A stretch of DNA of 13,279 nt from CAZVJA01 sp964626885 (GTDB taxonomy: Bacteria > Planctomycetota > Planctomycetia > Planctomycetales > Planctomycetaceae): positions 1 through 13,279 of the forward strand of contig CAZVJA010000139.1 of assembly GCA_964626885.1 (NCBI GenBank), read 5' to 3'. Each line of letters begins with the position of its first letter. Within the stretch, counting starts at the first letter, position 1. Positions 6,382 through 13,044 of the stretch are shown in pieces. Position numbers and translations under genes: made by a program. A model generated the notes under the pieces. The model saw only the letters and a list, made by a program, of their open reading frames with translations, made no database searches and was not told where the DNA came from.

Positions 6382-7404
6382 ATGCCCGTCATCGAGGTCC
6401 GCAACCTGTCGAAGGTCTACCGCGTGTTTCGCAAGCGGGAGGGCCTGCTGGCGTCGGTGCGGAGCCTGTTTCATCGCGAGTATCAGTCAGTCGCGGCGGT
6501 GGACGGTGTCAGCTTTCAGATCGAGCCGGGAGAGATGGTCGCGTTTCTCGGCCCCAATGGCGCCGGAAAAACGACGACGCTGAAACTTCTCTCGGGGTTG
6601 ATCTACCCCACCGCCGGGGACGCTCGTGTGCTGGGTCACATTCCCTGGAAGCGCGAGAACACCTACCGACGCCGTTTCTCGCTGGTGATGGGACAGAAGA
6701 ATCAGCTCTGGTGGGATCTCCCCGCACAAGAATCGTTCCGGCTGCACAAAGAGATCTACGGCATCCCGCCCGACGAATTCACCCGCCGCCTCGACGAACT
6801 CACGGGCCTGCTCGAAGTACGTCACCTCGTCGGCCAGCCGGTCCGCGAACTCTCGCTGGGAGAGCGGATGCGGATGGAACTGATCGCCGCCCTGCTCCAC
6901 GCTCCCGACGTATTGCTGCTCGACGAGCCGACGATCGGGCTCGACGTCGTCTCGCAGCGCCGTGTCCAGGAGTTTCTCAAGCATTATCAGGCCGAACGGA
7001 AGATCACCGTCCTGCTGACCAGCCACTATATGAAAGACGTCGAGGCCCTCTGCCGGCGGGCGATCATCATCAACGAGGGGCACATCAAACACGACGGCCC
7101 CCTGGCCGATATTCTGGATCGCTTCGGCCGACATAAGATCATGGATCTTCAATTCGCGGGGACGGAAGTTCCGAGCGACCTCGGCCGTTTTGGGACCGTT
7201 GTCGAAGTTCGGCCGCCGCGCGTGCGGCTGGAAGTCCCCCGCCAGCGCATTCCGGAAATCTTGCAGGCACTCCTGGCAAACTACAACATCGAAGACGTCG
7301 GCGTGCAGGAACGCCCGCTCGAGGAAGTCATCGCCGAGCTATTCATGAACCATAAGGCTGAGAAAGTCGATAAACCGCGGGCAGCTTTATCGCCGGCTCC
7401 CTGA
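6382..7404 (+). CDS. ABC exporter ATP-binding protein (COG4586 type)
   Basis: 340 residues with a complete nucleotide-binding domain: Walker A GPNGAGKTT (57-65), Q-loop Q105 in VMGQKNQLWW, signature LSLGERMRME (157-166), Walker B DVLLLDEP (176-183) and switch histidine H215 in LLTSHYMKD. The GQKNQLWWDLP stretch, the insert KREGLLASVRSLFHRE near residue 20 and the C-terminal ~80-residue extension are typical of the COG4586 subgroup of ABC-2 exporters, which pairs with PF06182 permeases. It hydrolyses ATP on the cytoplasmic face to drive export; the substrate is unknown. The permease gene follows after 31 bp, so they form an operon. No Shine-Dalgarno sequence is visible before the ATG. Confidence 0.92.
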   Translation: MPVIEVRNLSKVYRVFRKREGLLASVRSLFHREYQSVAAVDGVSFQIEPGEMVAFLGPNGAGKTTTLKLLSGLIYPTAGDARVLGHIPWKRENTYRRRFSLVMGQKNQLWWDLPAQESFRLHKEIYGIPPDEFTRRLDELTGLLEVRHLVGQPVRELSLGERMRMELIAALLHAPDVLLLDEPTIGLDVVSQRRVQEFLKHYQAERKITVLLTSHYMKDVEALCRRAIIINEGHIKHDGPLADILDRFGRHKIMDLQFAGTEVPSDLGRFGTVVEVRPPRVRLEVPRQRIPEILQALLANYNIEDVGVQERPLEEVIAELFMNHKAEKVDKPRAALSPAP

Positions 7405-7435
7405 ATCCCGTCCCCGGACCCGTATCCCCAGAATC

Positions 7436-8260
7436 ATGCTCTCCCATCCCCGCGTCCATTGGGTGATCCTCAAGACCTGCCTTGAAGAGCGGTTAGTCTA
7501 CCGGGCTGATTTCGCCTTCTCGACGCTGTTCCGCTTCCTGCCGATCGTCACGCAGATATTTCTCTGGGGGGCGATCTATGCCGTGCATACCAATTCCCCC
7601 AAGGAGACGCTCAACGGCTACTCCTACCAGAACATGGTGGCCTATTACCTGCTGGCGATGGTCGGGCGGGCTTTCTCCAGCATGCCCGGCCTGGCGGACG
7701 GCATCGCAAACGACATCCGCAACGGCACGATCAAAAAATACCTGACGCAGCCGATCGACATGCTCGGCTATCTCTTCTGGCATCGCATCGCGCACAAGCT
7801 GGTGTATTACATCGTGGCGACCGGACCGTTCGTCCTGGTGTTTTACCTCTGCCGAAGCTATTTCGACGGCCCGCGCGACGTGATCACCATCGCGGCCTTT
7901 ATTGCGTCGCTGCTGCTGTCGTTTCTGGTGGGGTTCTTCACCGAAGCTCTGCTGGGACTGCTCGGCTTCTGGTTCCTGGAGATCAGCTCGCTGGTGTTCA
8001 TCTTCATGATGTTCAACTATTTCCTCTCGGGGCACATGATTCCGCTCGACTGGCTGCCGCACCCGTTGAGCGACTGGGTGCAGTACCTGCCGCTGAAATA
8101 TCTAGCCTATTTCCCGGCCGCGGTGATGCTCGGTCGCTATTCGCACGAGGAACTCGCCGTCGAGCTGGGAATTGAACTTGCCTGGGTTGCCGTGCTGTTC
8201 ATTCTCACACGTGCGGCGTTCGCCCGTGGTGTACGGCGGTACGGAGCATTTGGGGGGTGA
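7436..8260 (+). CDS. ABC-2 type permease (PF06182 family)
   Basis: 274 residues with about six membrane segments (roughly 27-50, 62-80, 112-140, 148-172, 173-200, 243-262). The cytoplasmic motif IANDIRNGTIKKYLTQPIDML (90-110), the SGHMIPLDWLP loop and the C-terminal ARGVRRYGAFGG are characteristic of PF06182 permeases, partners of COG4586 ATPases. It follows its ATPase by 31 bp. The usual operon carries two different permeases of this family; here the next gene is a secreted protein, so this one may act as a homodimer or its partner may lie elsewhere. No clear ribosome binding site precedes the ATG; translation may depend on the upstream gene. Confidence 0.9.
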   Translation: MLSHPRVHWVILKTCLEERLVYRADFAFSTLFRFLPIVTQIFLWGAIYAVHTNSPKETLNGYSYQNMVAYYLLAMVGRAFSSMPGLADGIANDIRNGTIKKYLTQPIDMLGYLFWHRIAHKLVYYIVATGPFVLVFYLCRSYFDGPRDVITIAAFIASLLLSFLVGFFTEALLGLLGFWFLEISSLVFIFMMFNYFLSGHMIPLDWLPHPLSDWVQYLPLKYLAYFPAAVMLGRYSHEELAVELGIELAWVAVLFILTRAAFARGVRRYGAFGG

Positions 8261-8297
8261 TCTCCTTCGGAGCGTTCAAGGGAACCTTCGCGAAAGG

Positions 8298-8327
8298 TTG
8301 CCGCACCGGCCGAACGCACAGTAGGAT
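8298..8327 (+). promoter_or_regulatory. possible sigma-70 promoter for the four-repeat secreted protein
   Basis: TTGCCG (8298-8303) and TAGGAT (8322-8327), each 4/6 to consensus, are separated by 18 bp and lie 44 bp before the ATG. The -35 overlaps a small hairpin AACCTT-cgcga-AAGGTT (8283-8299) just after the permease gene, which could also be a weak transcript end. Such matches occur by chance, so this is only suggestive. Confidence 0.25.
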
Positions 8328-8370
8328 GCTCGGCGAGAGAATTACGACGATCCTTCCATAAGGCAAATCC

Positions 8371-9753
8371 ATGCGCAAATCGACCCCGAGCGAATATACC
8401 AAATCAAAACTTACACGGGTTCTGACGGCAATCGTTGCAACCTGTTGCATTTTCGGAGTTGTCGCGAATTCGACTTTCGGCGCCGCGTCGGAAAAACCCA
8501 CGACCGTGGCCGAAGCGACAAAGGTACTCGACCTGTCGAAGCTCCCGCTGATCGATAAGGCGGAGGAGCCTCAGCAGCGGCGCGTGGCCGAATTGTCGTA
8601 TTCGGCCGCAGCCACCGTCGAACAGGCCGCAAAGTTTCACCGTGCGCAGTTCCTCGACAAGAAGTGGCAGGAACTCCCCGGAAGCTACAACAGTGCCGAG
8701 TCCGCGAATGCCACCTTCTCTCGCGACGGCTATCTCGTGTCGTTGATGGTTTATTCCTCCGGCGAGCCGGGCAAAACCAGCATCGTGATCAACCAGCACG
8801 GCAACGTCGATCTCAACAAGCTGCCGATTCCCGCCGGCGTCAAACCGTTTTATAGCGCGCCGGTCAGCACCGCCTACGTTACGGATGCTCCGCTCGACGC
8901 CATGAAAAAAGAGTGCCGCAAACTGCTGATGGAAAAAGGATGGCAGCCCTACGGCGACGCCGGCGACGTGCAGTTCTTCAAGCAGAACGCGATTCTTCTC
9001 TCTGCCAACGTGCAGACCGCGCCGGCTCAAATGAACAAAACGGTCATCACTTACAGTACGGAACTGATCTCGGCCGACATCCCCGCACCTGCCGATGCCG
9101 TTCGCGTTCAATATTCCGACAACCCGACGCAGGTCTCGCTCGACACCAAAGCGTCTCTCGACGACGTCGTCAAATTCTATCGCGAAACGCTCACAAAGAA
9201 CGGCTGGAAAGCGACGACCGACAAAGCCATCCGCATCGACTTTAAGGACGTGCTGATCTTCCGGAACCCGCAAAAGGAAATGATCACACTCGAAGCGAAC
9301 TCCGTCGACGGCCTTACGCGTCTGCTCGTCCGTTTCCAGACAGCGGCGGAGGTAGAGGATGAAGACCGCCGGGCCAAAGAAGCGGTCGACAAGGCGAAGA
9401 AACGGACTGAAGCAGAAAAGATGAAGCGGGATAAGCCGGGTACGAAGCTCGCCATCGCGATTCCCTCCGACGCCAAGAACGTCAAAAAGGAGAAAGACAG
9501 CATCGAGTTCGTGGTTCCCAACGGCAAGGCGCGCGGCGTGGTCGAAGCCTGGCGGAAGCAGTTCGCCAAGGAGGGCTGGAAGGAAGACTCCGCAACCGTG
9601 GAAGACATGGCGGGCGTGGTCTCGCTCGCGAAGGACAAGCTGCATCTGGTGATCAACTACACCGACACCGGCTTTCTCCCGGCGGAAATCGACATCAACG
9701 CCATCGGCATCGAACTCGAAGCGGCCGGCGAGAAGAAAGCCGACAAGAAATAA
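8371..9753 (+). CDS. secreted protein of four ~90-residue repeats, function unknown
   Basis: 460 residues. The N-terminus has a basic region and a hydrophobic stretch (16-36, LTAIVATCCIFGVVANSTFGA) typical of a signal peptide; two cysteines there do not form a good lipobox. The mature part holds four related units, about 55-148, 148-236, 234-325 and 360-448. Each starts with an LP or IP stretch (KLPLIDKA, KLPIPAGV, DIPAPADAV, AIPSDAKNV), then a helix ending in a lysine/tryptophan element (LDKKWQEL, LMEKGWQPY, LTKNGWKAT, FAKEGWKED), then strands with a hydrophobic -V- pattern. A charged coil (325-356) separates units 3 and 4, and the tail is lysine-rich (EKKADKK). I do not recognise the family; the fold may be an alpha/beta sandwich. 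An AAGG lies 7 nt before the ATG. The stop codon sits inside a palindrome shared with the next gene. Confidence 0.85.
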   Translation: MRKSTPSEYTKSKLTRVLTAIVATCCIFGVVANSTFGAASEKPTTVAEATKVLDLSKLPLIDKAEEPQQRRVAELSYSAAATVEQAAKFHRAQFLDKKWQELPGSYNSAESANATFSRDGYLVSLMVYSSGEPGKTSIVINQHGNVDLNKLPIPAGVKPFYSAPVSTAYVTDAPLDAMKKECRKLLMEKGWQPYGDAGDVQFFKQNAILLSANVQTAPAQMNKTVITYSTELISADIPAPADAVRVQYSDNPTQVSLDTKASLDDVVKFYRETLTKNGWKATTDKAIRIDFKDVLIFRNPQKEMITLEANSVDGLTRLLVRFQTAAEVEDEDRRAKEAVDKAKKRTEAEKMKRDKPGTKLAIAIPSDAKNVKKEKDSIEFVVPNGKARGVVEAWRKQFAKEGWKEDSATVEDMAGVVSLAKDKLHLVINYTDTGFLPAEIDINAIGIELEAAGEKKADKK

Positions 9754-9777
9754 TCACGGCTGCGATTATTTCTTGTC
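9742..9777. terminator. bidirectional palindrome shared by the 3' ends of two convergent genes
   Basis: GACAAGAAATAATC (9742-9755) and GATTATTTCTTGTC (9764-9777) form a perfect 14-bp stem around the 8-nt loop ACGGCTGC. Each arm encodes the last codons GAC AAG AAA TAA (Asp-Lys-Lys-stop) of one convergent gene, so the structure is symmetrical in coding as well. It is placed to end transcription from both sides. The stem is AT-rich and lacks a long T-run, though TTATTTCTT in the far arm may serve in part. Confidence 0.7.
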
Positions 9778-10485
9778 CCCCACCGTCACCAGCCGGTCTT
9801 CGGGATCAACGGTGAGGATCAGCCCGCGGAACTGCATCTCCTGCGGAACTTTGTTCGAGTGAAGCTGCAGGCCGATCGGTCCGCTTTCGCACAACTCCGG
9901 CTTGGGGTCGCTCCAGTCGGCCGCCGCGACACCATTGATCACGTGCCGGATGCGATTTCCGATTGCGAGAATCTCCATGCGGTTCCAGTCGTGCTGATGC
10001 CCCGCCTTCTTGGCGACGCCGTCTTTGTCCTGGTAGATGCTGTTGCGGCGGTACAGGTCGTAGTAGCCGTAGCCCGAGGGAAACATCACCAGATGCCCCA
10101 TGTAGCTGAACGGGTCGCTCTCCTTCTCGACCGTCTTCCCCCACAAGGCAATGCCGGAGTGCATCTCGCTCTCAACGAGCTTCGCTTCGAAGATGAGCCG
10201 GAAGTTGCGGTACTTCTCCTTTGTCACGAGATACGTACTCGCCTTCGGGGCGTTCTCGGCGCTATTCTTGCCGACGATGATCCCTTTCTGGACCGACCAG
10301 TACTTCGCCGTCTGCCCCTCCCAGCCTGCGAGATCCTTGCCGTTGAAGAGATGGATCGGCTTCTCGCTCGACGGCAGCTTGCCGAGTTGCTGCTCCGACC
10401 AGTCGGACGCGGACGGTTCACCCGCGAATGTTGATCGAACGGCGACAGCCAGCAGCAACAACGCAAAGCAGCAACGACGGCTCAT
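9766..10485 (-). CDS. exported DUF1080 (3-keto-disaccharide hydrolase-like) protein
   Basis: 239 residues. A signal peptide (1-21, CCFALLLLAVAVRSTFA|GE) implies export. The remainder is one DUF1080 (PF06439) jelly-roll: LFNGKDLAGWEG (46-57), YRNFRLIFEAKL (92-103), SGIALWG (110-116), HDWNRMEILAIGNRIRHVINGV (165-186, the conserved WN..EI...G..I.H..NG) and GPIGLQLHSNKVPQEMQFRGL (202-222). Some members hydrolyse 3-keto-glycosides, and the family is greatly expanded in Planctomycetota; the substrate here is unknown. The ATG at 10485 is chosen over one at 10707 because GGAGAAG lies 5 nt before it and the signal peptide begins there. It converges on the four-repeat gene. Confidence 0.9.
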   Translation of the reverse strand: MSRRCCFALLLLAVAVRSTFAGEPSASDWSEQQLGKLPSSEKPIHLFNGKDLAGWEGQTAKYWSVQKGIIVGKNSAENAPKASTYLVTKEKYRNFRLIFEAKLVESEMHSGIALWGKTVEKESDPFSYMGHLVMFPSGYGYYDLYRRNSIYQDKDGVAKKAGHQHDWNRMEILAIGNRIRHVINGVAAADWSDPKPELCESGPIGLQLHSNKVPQEMQFRGLILTVDPEDRLVTVGDKK

Positions 10486-10542
10486 GGTGTCTTCTCCAGG
10501 CATATGGAAATTTGATTGGTACGGATTCAAGATGCAGTTTTC

Positions 10543-10638
10543 GGGAGGGCGAGGGGGCACCGCCCGAAGGGTGGTCCGCCGAGCCGCTGCGTCCGAAAGT
10601 CTCTGGTTATGGCGGCTCCGACGGAGCGTCGCCCTCCC
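10543..10638. repeat. intergenic repeat with terminal inverted GGGAGGGCGA arms
   Basis: GGGAGGGCGA (10543-10552) is matched in reverse complement by TCGCCCTCCC (10629-10638), and TTTT/AAAA-like bases flank both ends. Inside lies GTCCGCCGAGCCGC, followed by GGCGGCTCCGACGGAGC. The left end and GCCGAGCCGC core recur at 12603-12629 in a shorter form, so this is a dispersed element about 96 bp long, possibly a non-autonomous mobile or REP-like sequence. Confidence 0.55.
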
Positions 10639-10770
10639 AGTTTTGAGACCACCGCTCGGTACAAATCCTCGTCGACTCGCCGCCATCATACCAGCCGGCC
10701 GCGACAATAGCGAAATCGTACTGACAAAAAACCTGCGAGGGGATTACTCTACTCTGTTAAGCCTTCTTTC

Positions 10771-10839
10771 GTGTGCCACTGGCTCTGCCAGTGTTCTGAG
10801 TTCGTTGACACGTCGGCACTGGCATAGCCAGTGGCACAC
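10771..10839. repeat. double-hairpin inverted repeat (REP/BIME-like)
   Basis: Two 23-bp arms (10771-10793 and 10817-10839) are reverse complements with one mismatch. Each arm contains its own hairpin: CACTGGC-tct-GCCAGTG (10777-10793) and CACTGGC-ata-GCCAGTG (10817-10833), 7-bp stems with 3-nt loops. They are separated by 23 bp. The arrangement, a pair of palindromic units in opposite orientation, is that of bacterial interspersed mosaic elements. It lies 30 bp beyond the stop of the gene ending at 10869 and may end its transcript. Confidence 0.65.
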
Positions 10840-10868
10840 AAACGTCAGAAAAAAGAACTCACGACGGC

Positions 10869-11423
10869 TTACCGCACCGGCACAAACGACACGCCAGAAA
10901 GCCGCATCAGGTTGTCCCCCGGCACTTGCCGCGGCTTAAACGTGATGAGCTTCCAACCGGGGGATTCGAACGTCACTTCCCCCAGCGCGTCGGTGCGCAA
11001 CTTATTCTCGCCGCCGCTGTCGGCCACTTTGCCTTGTATAGTCTGGGCACCGACCGTCACCTCATATTCGCCGCCGGCCAGGTCTTCTTTGCAGCAGTAG
11101 GTGACTTCCAGCTTGTAACGTCCCCCCTGCGGCATCTCGAACCGCCACTCGACGGTATCTTCGATGTTCTTCCAGCGGTCGATATACGGCGCCGGTGCTT
11201 CGCGCGACTGCGCGAGAATGCTGTCGCCGCGGATCAATGCTTCGTAGATGTTGAGCGTGACCCGTCCATCCGCTTCGGGGGCCGGCGCGGTGGGAGCCTT
11301 GCTCTCCGCAATCCGCTCAAGACCCCAGCCAAGTCCCATAATCCCAGCGACGATCGCCGGAAACAGCACGATCGCTCCGATCACGGATCGCCCAAGACTC
11401 GGTTGTTCGCTCGCGGTACTCAT
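10869..11423 (-). CDS. membrane-anchored carbohydrate-binding-like (beta-sandwich) protein
   Basis: 184 residues. A cytoplasmic start (1-12), one transmembrane helix (13-33, SVIGAIVLFPAIVAGIMGLGW) and a proline/alanine linker (42-51) lead to a single extracytoplasmic domain (52-184). Its pattern VEWRFEMPQGGRYKLEVTYCC...GGEYEVTVGAQTIQGKV...GWKLITFKPRQVPGDNLMRLSGVSFVP resembles the carbohydrate-binding-like beta-sandwich attached to planctomycete sulfatases and alpha-L-fucosidases (W.F.vp..G.Y.V...Y.c...G..y.v.vg...l.g.v). It has no enzyme motif, so sugar binding or a scaffold role is inferred. It starts 4 bp after the stop of the DUF5009 gene, with AAGAG upstream, indicating translational coupling. 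Moderately sure of the fold. Confidence 0.75.
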   Translation of the reverse strand: MSTASEQPSLGRSVIGAIVLFPAIVAGIMGLGWGLERIAESKAPTAPAPEADGRVTLNIYEALIRGDSILAQSREAPAPYIDRWKNIEDTVEWRFEMPQGGRYKLEVTYCCKEDLAGGEYEVTVGAQTIQGKVADSGGENKLRTDALGEVTFESPGWKLITFKPRQVPGDNLMRLSGVSFVPVR

Positions 11424-11427
11424 CGCG

Positions 11428-12552
11428 TCACACTCTTAAAAAGATCCGCTGACGATACAGCACATATAGAAACACCCACTTCAGCACCAAACTGCCGCTC
11501 TTGAAGAGCAACTCGTGCATGCCCCGCTCGCGAAACACAATCTCCGCCAGATGATCGAAATCGATGATCCCCTGCCCCACGTAGATCGTGATCGAGTTCA
11601 TGCCGATGACGACAAAGAAGAACGCCCACCGCGACCAGCCGCGCACGTCAATCACGTAGTAGAACAACGCCAGGAACAGAAAGCTCCAGCCGCCGACCCA
11701 CAGCACGAACGAACTCGTCCAGAGATTCTTGTTGATCGGAAACGTCTGGTTCCACAGCGCACCAAGCGCCAGGCAGACGAGCCCCGCCGCAATCAGGCCG
11801 ACCGTTTTTGCCGACCCGCTCGGCTTAGGACGTCGCAGCCACGCCCCGGCGAGCGCTCCCAACAGGACCGTTGCGATCGCGGGGGCGGTCGAAAAGAGTC
11901 CTTCCGGATCGCGGATCACTTTGTAGAGCCGACCGGGGAGCAGATTGCGGTCGATGTAATCGACCAGCGTATGACCGGGGTACCAGTCGCCAAGTTCGTA
12001 CCCCGGCACGGGGATGAACCGCATCGCCGCCCAGTACCCCGCCAGAATTCCGGCCGTCCAGACCGCCTGCCCGCAGACCGATGTGTTCATCACGATCAGC
12101 GCCGCGAACAGATACCCCAGGCCGATCCTCCCCAACACGCTCGGGTAACGCAGGTTCGCGAAATCGAAATGCAGGCCGCCGTTGATCACCAACCCGAGCA
12201 GCACCAGGGCGATCCCCCGGCGAAAGACCCGCCAGTACAGCTTCGACTTTCCGTCGCCGCGCTCGATGCGGGCCGAGAGCGAGTACGGCATGGCCACCCC
12301 GGCCACGAACATGAACAGCGGAAAGATGAGGTCGTAGAACTTGAAGCCATGCCACTCGGGATGTTCCAACTGCCCGGCCAGCCAGACGAGCGGCCCCCAG
12401 CCGGTGAGCTTGGCCAGCGGCGGCACCAGTTCCTCGCCGCCGATGATCCAGAACATGTCGAACCCGCGGAGCGCATCAAGTGACGCGAGCCGGGTCGACC
12501 GCTCATCAGCGATCAACGGGAGCGAATCCCTACCGCTATGTGCCTGGGACAT
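11428..12552 (-). CDS. multi-pass DUF5009/COG4299 acyltransferase-like protein (HGSNAT/NagX-related)
   Basis: 374 residues with about ten membrane helices. The opening TRLASLDALRGFDMFWIIGGEE (20-41) and WHGFKFYDLIFPLFMFVAGVAMPYS (67-91) are hallmarks of the COG4299 family, which includes human heparan-alpha-glucosaminide N-acetyltransferase and bacterial NagX. Histidines H64 and H68 (LEHPEWHGF) lie close to where the catalytic histidine of the eukaryotic enzyme falls, so acetyl transfer across the membrane to an amino-sugar is possible, but bacterial members are not well characterised and some are treated as transporters. AGAGG lies 3 nt before the ATG, rather close. It leads a two-gene unit with the carbohydrate-binding-like protein, which suggests work on a surface or periplasmic glycan. 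Confidence 0.85.
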   Translation of the reverse strand: MSQAHSGRDSLPLIADERSTRLASLDALRGFDMFWIIGGEELVPPLAKLTGWGPLVWLAGQLEHPEWHGFKFYDLIFPLFMFVAGVAMPYSLSARIERGDGKSKLYWRVFRRGIALVLLGLVINGGLHFDFANLRYPSVLGRIGLGYLFAALIVMNTSVCGQAVWTAGILAGYWAAMRFIPVPGYELGDWYPGHTLVDYIDRNLLPGRLYKVIRDPEGLFSTAPAIATVLLGALAGAWLRRPKPSGSAKTVGLIAAGLVCLALGALWNQTFPINKNLWTSSFVLWVGGWSFLFLALFYYVIDVRGWSRWAFFFVVIGMNSITIYVGQGIIDFDHLAEIVFRERGMHELLFKSGSLVLKWVFLYVLYRQRIFLRV

Positions 12553-12602
12553 GAACCTCTGCCGGGTGATTTACTTTTGAGTACGTTCCGTTACTTTCTT
12601 CC

Positions 12603-12629
12603 GGGAGGGCGAGGCTCCCGCCGAGCCGC
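12603..12629. repeat. second copy of the GGGAGGGCGAGG...GCCGAGCCGC element
   Basis: GGGAGGGCGAGG followed by CTCCCGCCGAGCCGC. It matches the left end and core of the element at 10543-10584, which has about 19 extra bases between the two blocks. GGCTC and GAGCC within it form a 5-bp hairpin. There is no matching right arm here, so it is a partial or shorter form. Confidence 0.5.
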
Positions 12630-12708
12630 AAAGTTGAACATGGCTGACTTTTCAGGCGCGCCGGGGGTGTCAACCGCCGGTTTCTTCGACTGCGCCTTTC
12701 GACGAGCA

Positions 12709-12767
12709 AAACGCCTCGCGTTTGTGAGGACATGCGTTCCACCACGACTTCGCCATCAGACAGCGGC
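12709..12767. repeat. 59-bp direct repeat, copy 1
   Basis: It begins with the hairpin AAACGC-ctc-GCGTTT (12709-12723) and ends in ATCAGACAGCGGC. It matches 12986-13044 at 57 of 59 positions by eye, in the same orientation. The two copies flank 218 bp of hairpin-rich sequence. Confidence 0.75.
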
Positions 12768-12783
12768 GGTGCGAGCGTGTCAA
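12755..12783 (-). promoter_or_regulatory. promoter-like TTGACA-17-TCTGAT, facing the DUF5009 operon
   Basis: On the minus strand, TTGACA (12783-12778, perfect -35) and TCTGAT (12760-12755, 4/6 to -10) are spaced by exactly 17 bp. It lies about 200 bp upstream of the DUF5009 start and points at it. The same pair with the same spacing occurs in copy 2 although the spacers differ at 9 of 17 positions, so the hexamers look selected. Confidence 0.5.
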
Positions 12784-12830
12784 GGAGAGCAAGACACAAT
12801 GACGTTGTCGATGAACAATCGAGTGGGTGG

Positions 12831-12865
12831 CCCACCTTGCTTCAAGGTGGGTCAGCCTTGCTGAC
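12831..12865. repeat. two abutting hairpins
   Basis: CCCACCTTG-ctt-CAAGGTGGG (12831-12851, 9-bp stem) and GTCAGC-ctt-GCTGAC (12851-12865, 6-bp stem) share one base and both have the loop CTT. They form part of the hairpin cluster between the 59-bp repeats and resemble REP-type sequence. Confidence 0.55.
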
Positions 12866-12934
12866 AAGAGGTCTCGCTAAAACGGCGAATGACCTGGAAG
12901 CTTTAAGCCTTCCCTTCCACAATGGCAACCTCGT

Positions 12935-12975
12935 GTGGCGTAGCCACCCAGGTAGGCCGAAGCGGCCAACCTGGG
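12935..12975. repeat. two further abutting hairpins
   Basis: GTGGC-gta-GCCAC (12935-12947) overlaps by one base a longer hairpin (12947-12975) whose arms are CCCAGGT and ACCTGGG, then an A-A mismatch, then GGCCG and CGGCC around the loop AAG. The layout mirrors the pair at 12831-12865. Confidence 0.55.
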
Positions 12976-12985
12976 CCACCCCGCG

Positions 12986-13044
12986 AAACGCCTCGCGTTT
13001 GTGAGGACATGCGTTCCACCACAACTTCGCCATCAGACAACGGC
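12986..13044. repeat. 59-bp direct repeat, copy 2
   Basis: Same unit as 12709-12767 with two substitutions. It begins with the hairpin AAACGC-ctc-GCGTTT (12986-13000). It lies 12 bp to the left of the stop codon of the edge gene, so it occupies that gene's immediate 3' flank. Confidence 0.75.

Larger units (their letters stand above)
10486..10868. other. intergenic region with two repeat elements
   Basis: 383 bp between two minus-strand genes. It holds the GGGAGGGCGA inverted-repeat element (10543-10638) and the double-hairpin element (10771-10839), listed separately. The promoter of the DUF1080 gene should lie here, but I saw no convincing hexamer pair. The frames crossing it encode nothing recognisable. 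Confidence 0.6.

Noticed and set aside
10486..10707. Longer start for the DUF1080 protein at 10707
   Set aside because: It would translate the GGGAGGGCGA repeat and bury the signal peptide; the ATG at 10485 has a ribosome binding site directly before it.
12536..12867. Minus-strand frames (for example reading PLSDGEVVVERMSSQTRGV) in the repeat region, suggestive of an IS fragment
   Set aside because: The same peptide arises at both 59-bp repeats in different overall contexts, has no transposase motif and reflects translated repeat DNA.
12709..13044. Possible CRISPR array
   Set aside because: There are only two repeat copies, 277 bp apart, with no regular spacers and no cas genes.
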